From positions 1-29,071 of the forward strand of contig CAZKEM010000014.1 of NCBI GenBank assembly GCA_964551835.1: 29,071 nt of DNA, written 5' to 3'. Both the position numbers and the translations under genes were made by a program. Within the stretch, counting starts at the first letter, position 1. Each line of letters begins with the position of its first letter. Under the pieces are notes generated by a model. That model was not told the origin of the DNA. It saw nothing but the letters and a program-made list of their open reading frames with translations, and made no database searches. Shown here in pieces: positions 17,113 through 24,978 of this stretch. The stretch is from JAHDCC01 sp964551835 (lineage in GTDB: Bacteria; Actinomycetota; Acidimicrobiia; Acidimicrobiales; SZUA-35).

Positions 17113-18394
17113 TGGCTTGTTTCTCAACTGATCCAGCGTTTATTCTGACGACTAAAACCCTGGTAATTCGACGCCCCTGAAGTCGTTCTACCCGAAGCTC
17201 ATATCCGTCCACGTCACATGACTCTCCCCGTTTCGGAACGCGTCCGAACCGGTCAAAGACGAGCCCGGCAACGGTGTCCCAATCACCTTCTGGCAACGCA
17301 AGACCCGCTAACTCATTCAGTTCGTCGATGGCGATTCGACCATCCACACGAAGCTTGCCGTCGGTTTCGCGTTCGACCAACGGTTCTTCGACATCGTATT
17401 CGTCGACAATCTCGCCGACAAGCTCCTCAAGCAGGTCCTCGATCGTGACAAGGCCAGCGACCCCACCATATTCATCGATCGCGATCGCCATGTGAAACTT
17501 CTCTTCCTGCATTTCTCGCAGCAATGCCGAGACCCGTTTGGTTTCAGGAACATGCCGAGCTGGCCTAAGAAGCTGCTCAATTGATTCTGCATCTCGCCCA
17601 TCGAGCTCGGCCCGGATCAGGTCCTTTACATAAACCAGGCCAGCAACATCGTCGGGTCCGTTGCCTAACGCTGGAAGCCGTGAGAACCCCGCAGATGAGG
17701 AAGTCTCCAGGGCAGCGCCAACTGACGCCACCTGGTTGACGGCAAGAATATCTGGACGTGGAACCATCACTTCTCGCACGATGGTGTCCTTAAATTCGAT
17801 CGCGGACTGTATTAGGTCTCGTTCATCTTTTTCCAGTACAGATTCTTCAACGGCTGCGTCGGCCAAAGCTATGAGCTCTTCGGCCGGGGAAAACGGCCCC
17901 ATCCCGAGGCCACGACCGGGGACCACCATATTTGCCACACCAATTAGACCCCTCACGACCGGCTGCACAGGCCAAAGCCGTAATAGAATCAGGACCGGTC
18001 CGGCCATCAATAACGCCCACCGCTGCGGGTTTAGGATCGCCAAGGTTCGTGGGACGGCTTCGGCGACGACGAAGACGACACAAATGTTGATCGCCAACAC
18101 CACCAATATCCACTGCCAAGGGAGCCAACGGACAGCCAACAATGCTACCGTCGTTGTCTGCCCGGTTTGGCTAACCATCGCCAGAAGCCGCAGAAACGTG
18201 CTGGCCGCCCTCGGCTCGCCTCGCAGACGACGCAAACTCTTCTCCTGCTTGGGTCGTCCGACTTCCTCGACCTCAGCATGATTCTGGCTAACTAGCCGAA
18301 AAGCTTCTTCGGTGGCGACAGCTGCTATCGAAACCAGCACCAGGATGACGGTCAGAGCAAGAGCAATTCCCTCGACTAGGTCGATCGATACCAT
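17102..18394 (-). CDS. CNNM/CorC (HlyC) family transporter with CBS pair
   Basis: An inner-membrane protein with an N-terminal DUF21 domain of about four hydrophobic segments (residues 6-28, 65-88, 93-115, 125-148). A CBS-domain pair follows (about 200-325, including DIVREVMVPRPDI and IDEYGGVAGLVTIEDLLEEL), then the CorC/HlyC C-terminal domain (about 340-420, DWDTVAGLVFDRFGRVPKRGE). Family members are linked to magnesium and divalent-cation export or resistance. The acidic/NPxD-like pocket cannot be judged here. It directly abuts ybeY, whose stop overlaps this gene's start by one base, and overlaps era. The fixed ybeY-CNNM-era order is common in bacteria. Confidence 0.93.
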   Translation of the reverse strand: MVSIDLVEGIALALTVILVLVSIAAVATEEAFRLVSQNHAEVEEVGRPKQEKSLRRLRGEPRAASTFLRLLAMVSQTGQTTTVALLAVRWLPWQWILVVLAINICVVFVVAEAVPRTLAILNPQRWALLMAGPVLILLRLWPVQPVVRGLIGVANMVVPGRGLGMGPFSPAEELIALADAAVEESVLEKDERDLIQSAIEFKDTIVREVMVPRPDILAVNQVASVGAALETSSSAGFSRLPALGNGPDDVAGLVYVKDLIRAELDGRDAESIEQLLRPARHVPETKRVSALLREMQEEKFHMAIAIDEYGGVAGLVTIEDLLEELVGEIVDEYDVEEPLVERETDGKLRVDGRIAIDELNELAGLALPEGDWDTVAGLVFDRFGRVPKRGESCDVDGYELRVERLQGRRITRVLVVRINAGSVEKQANVE

Positions 18395-18918
18395 CAGCCA
18401 GGTACGCCTTCGGGATGGTCAAACCCATATGAGGACAAGTAACGTCGTTCTTTGACTTGCATAGTTTCCCGTTCTTCGTTGGTCAGGTGGTCGTGACCGA
18501 TCAGATGCAATGCGGCATGGATCGTCAACAAACAGAACTCACCATCGATAGACCCGACATGACTCGTTGCTTGGGAGGAACAAATCTCGGGACAGATGAC
18601 AATATCGCCTAGTTGGACGGGAGGACTGTCAACGCCTTCACTAACACGCTCGACTTGACCGGCCGCCAGTTGCGGCGCATCCATAGGGAAGGCTAAGACA
18701 TCGGTAGGGCCGCTACCGCCCATGTGTTTAACATTGAGTTCTGTGATTGTTTCTGGCGTTACGAACAGGAGGTCGACGTGTCCATCCGTGACGCCCTCGC
18801 CTCGAAGCGTCGCGGCAGCGACATCGCCCCAACGGTCAGGGTCAGCCAGCTCAAGCCCAGAGTGGTCCTCCACTGAGACAGTGACCTCGCGGCGCGCTAC
18901 GGACAACGAGTGAGCCAA
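18394..18918 (-). CDS. ybeY: Endoribonuclease YbeY (rRNA maturation factor)
   Basis: A metal-dependent RNase that takes part in 16S rRNA 3' processing and ribosome quality control. The zinc-binding motif is HAALHLIGHDH with ligands H134, H138 and H144. The usual HGxLHLxGYDH carries Ala for Gly and His for Tyr here, leaving the metal ligands intact. The GGSGPTDVLAFPM block (67-79) and GDIVICPEI (104-112) are also typical. The TTG start (18916-18918) lies three bases after the phoH stop, with no separate ribosome-binding site. Translation is therefore probably coupled to phoH. Confidence 0.95.
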   Translation of the reverse strand: MAHSLSVARREVTVSVEDHSGLELADPDRWGDVAAATLRGEGVTDGHVDLLFVTPETITELNVKHMGGSGPTDVLAFPMDAPQLAAGQVERVSEGVDSPPVQLGDIVICPEICSSQATSHVGSIDGEFCLLTIHAALHLIGHDHLTNEERETMQVKERRYLSSYGFDHPEGVPG

Positions 18919-18921
18919 TGG

Positions 18922-19875
18922 TTACTCATGATGGGAGTAGGCGTCGACAATTTCTTGCACGATCCGGTGACGAACGACGTCTTTGGACGTCAGTCGTTGA
19001 AACGAGACGTCATCGATCCTGCCCAAGATCTTTTCCAAACCTCCAAGCCCACTTCGACTGCCGCCGACATCGGTCTGGGTTTGGTCGCCGGTTACCACGA
19101 CTCGAGAGTTGAAACCGATGCGGGTTAGAAACATTTTCATTTGCGCCGGAGTCGTGTTTTGGGCTTCGTCCAGGATTATGAAACTGTCATTCAACGTCCG
19201 GCCTCGCATGAAGGCCAACGGCGCCACCTCAACCGCGTTACGTTCAAATAGTGTACTGAGACCCTCCGCGCCGACCATGTCATGCATCGCATCGTACAGC
19301 GGTCGCAAGTACGGATCGACTTTGGACATTAGGTCTCCGGGTAGGTAACCAAGACGTTCACCGGCTTCGACAGCTGGTCGGGTTAACAGAATTCGGTCGA
19401 CTTGCTTGTTCTTCAACGCGGCTACGGCGCACGCAACCGCCAACCAGCTTTTGCCGGTTCCCGCAGGTCCGACGCCAAAGGTCACGATGTTTTTGCGTAT
19501 CGCATCTACGTAGTTTTTCTGACCCGTAGTTTTGGGCCGAACCGGCGCACCTTTGAACGTCGAGATAATTCGATCGGTCAGCACTTCTGAAGGGCGCTCA
19601 TCGGCCCGAACCATGTCGATTGCTCGACGCACGGTCGATAATTCGATGTTTTGCCCGCGTTCGAGGACCAACAATAATTCTTCCAAGACATTCTTGGCCT
19701 GGGCGCTCTGGCCACCCTCGATCGATACCTTGTTGCCGCGAACATGCACCGAGCAACCAAAAGCTGACTCGATCAACTTCAAGTACTCGTCGCGGTGTCC
19801 TACCAAACCAACCATTAAGTCGTTCTGGTCAACGGATATGTTTTCAGCTACTGGCATTGAGGTCCAATAGTACAC
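18922..19875 (-). CDS. PhoH-family ATPase
   Basis: A RecA-like P-loop ATPase of the PhoH/YbeZ group, which is genetically and physically linked to YbeY in RNA metabolism. An N-terminal KH-like region (about 20-70) precedes the ATPase. Walker A is GPAGTGKS (136-143) and Walker B is in FIILDEAQN. The RVVVTGDQTQTDV block is also present. The frame opens at GTG (19873-19875), but an ATG six codons later (19855-19857) may be the true start. A TACTAT -10-like box lies between the two, nine bases before that ATG. It is followed directly by ybeY, the standard partner. Confidence 0.94.
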   Translation of the reverse strand: MYYWTSMPVAENISVDQNDLMVGLVGHRDEYLKLIESAFGCSVHVRGNKVSIEGGQSAQAKNVLEELLLVLERGQNIELSTVRRAIDMVRADERPSEVLTDRIISTFKGAPVRPKTTGQKNYVDAIRKNIVTFGVGPAGTGKSWLAVACAVAALKNKQVDRILLTRPAVEAGERLGYLPGDLMSKVDPYLRPLYDAMHDMVGAEGLSTLFERNAVEVAPLAFMRGRTLNDSFIILDEAQNTTPAQMKMFLTRIGFNSRVVVTGDQTQTDVGGSRSGLGGLEKILGRIDDVSFQRLTSKDVVRHRIVQEIVDAYSHHE

Positions 19876-19936
19876 TGATCAGGCCAAGCTTAGAAACTCA
19901 TTTATGGTCTCTTGTCTACGCGAGCCCGCCCTTGTT

Positions 19937-20473
19937 CTACGAGTGAGTTGCCGGCTTGGTAACTCCGAGTCCGACCAGCCGGTCGATCGCTGCGTCAATC
20001 TCGACGCCTAATATGCAGGCAACCGCCCGTAAATCATCGCTTCTTACCGTCAGAACACGTCCGTTGAAGTCTTGGCGCTGGACTTGGATCATGGTCAGGT
20101 AACGCGCCAGCATCTCACCTTCGGGCCCAGCTACGCTCGACAGCTGGGTCAAGTCGATCGTGACCTTGCCTGTTTCGGCTGAAGCCGTCAGATCGACAAC
20201 GTCACCCTTGGCGGAGCGGGACCCGATCGAACGGGGAAGAAGTTGATCAATTGGAACACTGTAGTAGCGAGCTAGCCGTTCTAGCCTCGGGACCGATATC
20301 GCTCGTTCACCTCGTTCATACGCTCCAAGGACCGATGCTTTGAATTCGGAATTTGACTGAGCTTCAACGTCTTGAAGGGACAGACGTTTCTGACGGCGTA
20401 TGGCTCTGAGTCGTTCGCCTACTCGGTGACTATACGCCGAGTCTGACTCACTTTGATGAACCGATTCACCCAT
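19937..20473 (-). CDS. bldD: BldD-like transcriptional regulator with c-di-GMP-binding signature
   Basis: A 178-residue protein with an XRE-type helix-turn-helix domain at the N-terminus (about 17-72: GERLRAIRRQKRLSLQDVEA, then VLGAYERGERAISVPRLERLARYYSVP). Its C-terminal domain is homologous to that of Streptomyces BldD. In BldD, cyclic di-GMP drives dimerisation through the motif RXD-X8-RXXD. Here it is intact as R133-Q-D135, eight residues (FNGRVLTV), R144-S-D-D147. The N-terminal motif YERGERAI matches the BldD recognition-helix region. A GGGAG ribosome-binding site (plus 20478-20482) lies four bases from the ATG. The leader upstream folds into a nested hairpin. It sits between rsmE and phoH, with noncoding DNA on both sides, so it is probably its own unit. 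Its targets are unknown. Confidence 0.9.
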   Translation of the reverse strand: MGESVHQSESDSAYSHRVGERLRAIRRQKRLSLQDVEAQSNSEFKASVLGAYERGERAISVPRLERLARYYSVPIDQLLPRSIGSRSAKGDVVDLTASAETGKVTIDLTQLSSVAGPEGEMLARYLTMIQVQRQDFNGRVLTVRSDDLRAVACILGVEIDAAIDRLVGLGVTKPATHS

Positions 20474-20482
20474 ATATCTCCC

Positions 20483-20522
20483 AGCGCATGTCCTAGCACG
20501 GAGGTAATGACCTCCATGCGCT
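20483..20522 (-). promoter_or_regulatory. Nested hairpin in the 5' leader of the bldD-like gene
   Basis: On the minus strand AGCGCATG (plus 20515-20522) and CATGCGCT (plus 20483-20490) are perfect complements. Between them lies a second perfect stem, GGAGGT-catt-ACCTCC (plus 20500-20515). The base at 20515 is shared, so the stems can stack with five inner pairs. The GGGAG ribosome-binding site follows the outer stem with no gap. The arrangement could control translation or serve as a protein-binding operator. Confidence 0.5.
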
Positions 20523-20528
20523 CCCTCC

Positions 20529-20558
20529 TACCGTAGACGCCACGTACAGCAAGATCAA
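20529..20558 (-). promoter_or_regulatory. Possible promoter of the bldD-like gene
   Basis: On the minus strand TTGATC, a 17-base spacer and TACGGT are followed by the hairpin leader. A transcript starting seven bases beyond TACGGT would begin immediately before the outer stem, giving a leader of about 50 bases. Confidence 0.4.
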
Positions 20559-20598
20559 CCACCCTACGCGTTTACTACGATCTGAGGATTAGTTTCGA

Positions 20599-21279
20599 TC
20601 ATGCGCCTGCGACAAGAAACCCTGCAGCCACTACTGTCGCCGTTTCCGTTTTGAGGATAGTGCCGGTGCCAAGATCGACGTGGCTGGCTAAATCCAACTC
20701 CGACTGACTGAAACCGCCTTCTGGGCCGATCACAACACACGAGTCGATCCCGGGTTTTAGCCGTCGTCCGCCCGGTTCGCATAGCACCGCAGCTGGCTCT
20801 TCAGAGACAAACCGCTCAATCGGAGTCTGCGGTTCAATCGCTGGGAGAAAGACTCGCCGGCTCTGCATCGCAGCCTCTCTAGCCACCTTCCGCCATTTTT
20901 CGACCTGTCTTTCAGCGCGATTACTGTCCCACTTGACGACTGAACGCTGGGTTCGAAGCGCGGCAATCCGACTGACACCAATCTCGGTTAGTTTCTGAAT
21001 CGTCCACTCGGGCCTATCTCCCTTCGTGGGAGCGAAAGCAACCGTCGTTTGGGACGGGCAAACTTCGGACTGGGTCTCGCCGTCGATCGTGAGGCTCGAG
21101 CCGGCTGGACCTAGGCGTACTCGGCGCCACGCGCCTTGACCATCCGAAACGTTGAGGGCTGCTCCTGGTTCCATCCGCAGGACCCGCCGAAAGTGGCTCA
21201 CATCGTCGGAGCGTAACTCGGGTTGATCAAGATCGACAACGAAAGCCAGTCTTAGCTTTCTCCGTTCATCTAGCGGCAT
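20599..21279 (-). CDS. rsmE: 16S rRNA (uracil1498-N3)-methyltransferase RsmE
   Basis: A SPOUT-class methyltransferase that makes m3U1498 in the decoding region of 16S rRNA using S-adenosylmethionine. An N-terminal PUA-like RNA-binding part includes HFRRVLRMEPG. The SPOUT knot follows, with the family signature VIGPEGGFSQSELDLA (about residues 180-195) and a C-terminal LKTETATVVA. The QKLTEIGVSRI block is also typical. Length (226 residues) is normal. The ATG starts six bases after the dnaJ stop, so hrcA-dnaJ-rsmE is one operon, an order also found in mycobacteria. Confidence 0.95.
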   Translation of the reverse strand: MPLDERRKLRLAFVVDLDQPELRSDDVSHFRRVLRMEPGAALNVSDGQGAWRRVRLGPAGSSLTIDGETQSEVCPSQTTVAFAPTKGDRPEWTIQKLTEIGVSRIAALRTQRSVVKWDSNRAERQVEKWRKVAREAAMQSRRVFLPAIEPQTPIERFVSEEPAAVLCEPGGRRLKPGIDSCVVIGPEGGFSQSELDLASHVDLGTGTILKTETATVVAAGFLVAGA

Positions 21280-21285
21280 CAGGGT

Positions 21286-22383
21286 CTAGGACAGTTTGGA
21301 CTTGAGACGATTGAACAGGCCTTCTTCACCCGGCTCTTTCACCGATTCGTTCCGTAAGGCCGCCAACTCACGCAGCAACAGTTCTTGCTCCTCGGTGAGG
21401 TCCTCGGCAACATCGACGACGAGCTTGACCATTAGGTCTCCTCTGCCCCGGCCGCGAAGCCGGGGAACCCCTTGCTCGCGGAGCCGGTAAACCTTACCAG
21501 CCTGGGTTCCCGCCTTAACATCGATATCGACCGAACTGTCGATCGTTTCAAAAGTCACGTGGGTCCCCAAAGCCGCTTGGGTTGCAGAGACATGCAGCTC
21601 TGCATAAAGGTCACTACCATCACGCTCAAAGGAGGCATGTTTGCTAACTTCGACTCGAACATATAGATCGCCGGAACCGGCCCCACGCGGCCCAACCGCC
21701 CCCTTACCTGTCAAACGAAGAGTCGAACCGTTGTCGATGCCAGCCGGAATTTCAACCGTGTACGTTTTGTCTTCAACTCGTCGGCCCTCGCCAGAACAAA
21801 CTAGACATGGCGACTCGATTATCGAACCTTCCCCTGCACAACTACCACAAGCCGACGTCGTGACCATCTGGCCTAGAATTGACTGACGAAGTCGGCGAAC
21901 TTGGCCGGTACCCCCACACTCTTCACATCGAATTGCCGACGATCCTTTAGTTGCGCCAGTGGCCTCACATTCGTCGCACGGAACGGCTGTTCGGACCGTA
22001 ACTTCCTTTGCGACGCCCGTAATGGTGTCGGCTAGATCGAGGGTTACGACCGACTCGAGATCAGCCCCCCGAGAAGAACCACTTGCGCCACCCGAAGCAC
22101 CAGCGGTAAAGAAGGCATCAAAAAGATCGCCCAGCCCGCCACCAGCGAACGGGTCTCCCCCACCAGCGCGCGTACCAGAAGACCCGAATCGATCATATTG
22201 GGCTCGTTTCTCGGGATCACCCAGCGCCTCATACGCCTCAGCGACCTGTTTGAACCGAGCTTCAGCCCTCTCATCACCAGGGTTGGCATCGGGGTGCAAC
22301 TCTCTAGCTAGACGGCGATACGCCTTTTTAATTTCGTCTTGAGAAGCCGTACGATCGACTTCTAACAATTCATAATAGTCCAA
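21286..22383 (-). CDS. dnaJ: Chaperone DnaJ (HSP40)
   Basis: A co-chaperone that stimulates DnaK ATPase and delivers clients. The J domain (1-65) contains YRRLARELHPDANPG with the HPD motif. A Gly-rich linker follows (about 70-105), then the zinc-binding region with four CxxC modules: CDECEATG, CEECGGTG, CGSCAGEG and CLVCSGEG. The two C-terminal beta domains come last. The first module has Ala where Gly is usual. It begins two bases after the hrcA stop. The shortened G/F linker and the coupling to hrcA suggest the actinobacterial DnaJ2 type, as opposed to the dnaK-grpE-linked copy. Confidence 0.95.
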   Translation of the reverse strand: MDYYELLEVDRTASQDEIKKAYRRLARELHPDANPGDERAEARFKQVAEAYEALGDPEKRAQYDRFGSSGTRAGGGDPFAGGGLGDLFDAFFTAGASGGASGSSRGADLESVVTLDLADTITGVAKEVTVRTAVPCDECEATGATKGSSAIRCEECGGTGQVRRLRQSILGQMVTTSACGSCAGEGSIIESPCLVCSGEGRRVEDKTYTVEIPAGIDNGSTLRLTGKGAVGPRGAGSGDLYVRVEVSKHASFERDGSDLYAELHVSATQAALGTHVTFETIDSSVDIDVKAGTQAGKVYRLREQGVPRLRGRGRGDLMVKLVVDVAEDLTEEQELLLRELAALRNESVKEPGEEGLFNRLKSKLS

Positions 22384-22385
22384 AA

Positions 22386-23384
22386 CTAACCTTCGCTTAA
22401 GCGGTATCCAAGCTGTGTACTGATGGCGGCAACAGCTGACATTGCCTGCGGATAGTTCATTCGGGTGGGTCCCAAAACCGCGATCGATCCAGCGTGTTCG
22501 CCATCAACCTCGTAAGGAGAAACCACAAGGCTACATTCAGAAAGCGGGTCAACGCCCGTCTCTGTACCAATTGCCACAGTCAAACCTCGGTCGACAACGT
22601 CTGACAGTACATTTACTACCACAAGTTGTTGTTCTAGGATCGTCAACACTCGGCTGACGGAATCAACCGCTTGGAAGGCGCTAGCTACGCGGGACGCGCC
22701 GTCTACATAGACTCGCCAACTCTCGTTCTCCACGTTCGTTACCGCGCCGAGAACGTCAGCAACTAAACCATCGACCTTGCTGTTTCCCGACGGAAGTGGT
22801 GTGCCTGAACTCGTCAACGTCCGTCCATCAAGAGCTGCGGCCAAGACGCCTTGGGCGGCAGCTAGATTTACATCGTCGATCGACTCGGGAAGTTCGAGGC
22901 TTTGTTTAACAATCTGGCCGTTACCCAGCACCACGACACACAACGCGTTTCTGTCGCCGAGACGAACCAACTGGACCGAGGCGACCGCGGCGGCATCGTC
23001 GGTATCGTCAACCACGACTGCGGCATAGTCAGTCATGGTTGCTAACAAACCCGCCGTGTCCTGCATAACCTGTTCGATCTCTCCACGGAGATGGTCGAAA
23101 AATTGCGAGACCTGGAACTTTTGCGCGCCGCTTAGCCGAGCGTGGTTCAAATTGTCGACAAAATACCGATACCCCTTTTCGGTTGGTACACGACCGGCGC
23201 TGGTGTGAGGCTGCTCGAGGTAACCGTCGGACTCGAGGGCCGCCATATCGTTACGAACCGTGGCGGGTGAAACGGCAACCGAAGGCGACGCGACAACCGC
23301 CGAGGAACCCACCGGCTGGGCGGTTTCGGTATATTCTTCAATTACTGCCTGCAAGATTGCAGATTTTCGGTCGTCTAACATCAT
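22386..23384 (-). CDS. hrcA: Heat-inducible transcription repressor HrcA
   Basis: HrcA represses class I heat-shock genes by binding the CIRCE inverted repeat. The N-terminal winged helix (LDDRKSAILQAVIEEYTETA, then SPATVRNDMAALESDGYLEQ) and the motif HTSAGRVPTEKGYRYFVD are diagnostic. A GAF-like dimerisation part follows (about 120-330). The start at ATG 23382-23384 is chosen because HrcA proteins normally begin at MLDDR. The open frame extends 16 codons further into the phr 3' end. AGGG and GAGGG lie just upstream. I saw no CIRCE repeat (TTAGCACTC-N9-GAGTGCTAA) near hrcA, so its own operon may not be CIRCE-controlled. Confidence 0.94.
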   Translation of the reverse strand: MMLDDRKSAILQAVIEEYTETAQPVGSSAVVASPSVAVSPATVRNDMAALESDGYLEQPHTSAGRVPTEKGYRYFVDNLNHARLSGAQKFQVSQFFDHLRGEIEQVMQDTAGLLATMTDYAAVVVDDTDDAAAVASVQLVRLGDRNALCVVVLGNGQIVKQSLELPESIDDVNLAAAQGVLAAALDGRTLTSSGTPLPSGNSKVDGLVADVLGAVTNVENESWRVYVDGASRVASAFQAVDSVSRVLTILEQQLVVVNVLSDVVDRGLTVAIGTETGVDPLSECSLVVSPYEVDGEHAGSIAVLGPTRMNYPQAMSAVAAISTQLGYRLSEG

Positions 23385-23416
23385 GCCCTCGTAACCCTGC
23401 TGGCTCATTCTATACG

Positions 23417-24826
23417 TTAAGTAGCCGCCCACGTCCGTTTCAGCTCGTCGTATCGGGCCAGCGACTCGATCCGCTCATCCTTGTGGACAACTATTGGCGC
23501 TGGATAACCGGCCGGCGCTCCATTCGGGTCGGCTGACGGGTCATGAATATGTTTGTTAAACAAATGCGCCAATTCAGGGATCCAGCGCCGAATATAGTCA
23601 CCATCTTCGTCGAACTTCTTCGATTGGGTGGTCGGATTAAATACGCGATAATACGGCGATGCGTCAGTTCCCGTACCCGCAACCCACTGCCACCCATGAC
23701 TGTTTGAAGCTACATCGCCGTCTAGTAAATGTTCCATGAACCAGGCGGCTCCTCGCTGCCAGTCGATATGTAGATCTTTGACCAGGAAGCTCGCCGTTAT
23801 CATCCGGACGCGGTTGTGCATCCAGCCGGTCGCCAGAAGCTGACGCATGCCAGCATCGACAATCGGGAAACCGGTTCTACCTTGACACCACTTGTTAAAC
23901 TTATCGTCGGCGCGGGGACCCGAATCGGTTCGTATTCCGGCCATCTTCTCGATGAATTCGTGGTCGACCGAATCAGGGCGTTGGAACAAAATATTGGCAT
24001 AGAACTCTCGCCAGCAAATTTCGGAACGGAAGACGTCTTCGGCAGCCGTATCGCCAAGGTGATCAAGTATCTGACGTGGGTGGATGGCCCCCCACTTCAA
24101 ATATACCGAAAGATGCGATGTACCAACCGTGGCCGGAAGGTCTCGCCGAACGTCATAGTGGTCGATCGGACCTTGCAAAAACTTTTCTAACGCGTCTTGG
24201 GCCGCTAGCTCACCCGGTTCAGGAAGTTTAACAGATGTGGATGGGGCCTCGGGCAGCAGGCCTGGGTTCGGCAATTCGAACCAATCAACGGCTGCTTGGC
24301 CGACCGGGTCAGCCCACCCGTGACGCTTCCAAGCTCGAAAGTACGGAGTAAACACTTTGTAGAATGTGCCAGCGCCCGACACGATACTGTCGGGCTTAAC
24401 GGCATAGGGCGAGTCTATGTATTTGACCGAAATGCCCTTTTCGGAAAGTGCAGCCTGAACCGTGCGGTCGCGGACAACACCATATGGACCGTAGTCACCG
24501 GTGGCGAAAACGTTCGATGCCCCCGACTCCTGGCAGACTTCGGCGAGTACATCGGCGGCCTTACCCGACCGAAAAGCGAGTGATCCCCCCATGCCTGCTC
24601 GTAGCACGCTCAGTGACTTCGATAGGAATGCCAGTCGAGGCGAGCCCGAACGGTTTCGGAGCGTTCTGTCGTTGATAAATAGCCCGACCACCGGACCGCT
24701 GTCTGCCGCAGCCTGCAACGCTGGGTGGTCGCTCAACCGCAAGTCTCTTCGGAACCAGAAAATACACGGCGACGACACACATCCCAGGCTACCCGTTGCA
24801 GAATCCACAGACTTGTGGTCAGCCAA
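23417..24826 (-). CDS. phr: Deoxyribodipyrimidine photolyase (class I cryptochrome/photolyase family)
   Basis: Uses blue or near-UV light to split cyclobutane pyrimidine dimers. The antenna-binding N-terminal domain starts CIFWFRRDLRLSDHPALQAA. The FAD-binding domain has GTSHLSVYLKWGAIHPRQ, CWREFYANIL, GRTGFPIVDAGMRQL and WMHNRVRMITASFLVKDL. It also has DWQRGAAWFMEHLLDGDVAS followed by NSHGWQWVAGTGTDA. The tryptophans expected of the electron-transfer chain are present in these blocks. Length (469 residues) is typical of class I CPD photolyases. The frame opens at TTG. A GTG at residue 17 (24776-24778), directly before the conserved N-terminus, is an equally good start. It occupies the position between lepA and hrcA where hemW is common in other bacteria. 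Confidence 0.93.
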   Translation of the reverse strand: MADHKSVDSATGSLGCVSSPCIFWFRRDLRLSDHPALQAAADSGPVVGLFINDRTLRNRSGSPRLAFLSKSLSVLRAGMGGSLAFRSGKAADVLAEVCQESGASNVFATGDYGPYGVVRDRTVQAALSEKGISVKYIDSPYAVKPDSIVSGAGTFYKVFTPYFRAWKRHGWADPVGQAAVDWFELPNPGLLPEAPSTSVKLPEPGELAAQDALEKFLQGPIDHYDVRRDLPATVGTSHLSVYLKWGAIHPRQILDHLGDTAAEDVFRSEICWREFYANILFQRPDSVDHEFIEKMAGIRTDSGPRADDKFNKWCQGRTGFPIVDAGMRQLLATGWMHNRVRMITASFLVKDLHIDWQRGAAWFMEHLLDGDVASNSHGWQWVAGTGTDASPYYRVFNPTTQSKKFDEDGDYIRRWIPELAHLFNKHIHDPSADPNGAPAGYPAPIVVHKDERIESLARYDELKRTWAAT

Positions 24827-24879
24827 CGAGCGGCGCAGATGAAGAACCTCTCAGACGGTCGTTAACCACCGGGCTTCCA

Positions 24880-24910
24880 GCTATAAACCTCCGATCGGCC
24901 ACGTTGACAA
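24880..24910 (-). promoter_or_regulatory. Possible promoter of phr
   Basis: On the minus strand TTGTCA (plus 24905-24910) is followed after 18-19 bases by TTATAG/TATAGC (plus 24880-24886). It lies in the 152-base gap between lepA and phr and would start a phr(-hrcA-dnaJ-rsmE) transcript with a leader of about 45 bases. Confidence 0.35.
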
Positions 24911-24978
24911 GGGCCCGATCTGCGGTGCCCGCTTTAGATGTGCTCGGATACGTTGGGTGCGGCGCCGTCGAAACGCTT

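Noticed and set aside
8491..24826. A long co-directional minus-strand run of genes that might be a new functional system
   Set aside because: The order is the standard actinobacterial core block (hrcA-dnaJ-rsmE, phoH-ybeY-CNNM-era, uppS-recO-glyS-dnaG-rpoD). Only the bldD-like gene, phr and the 492-residue protein are unusual in it.
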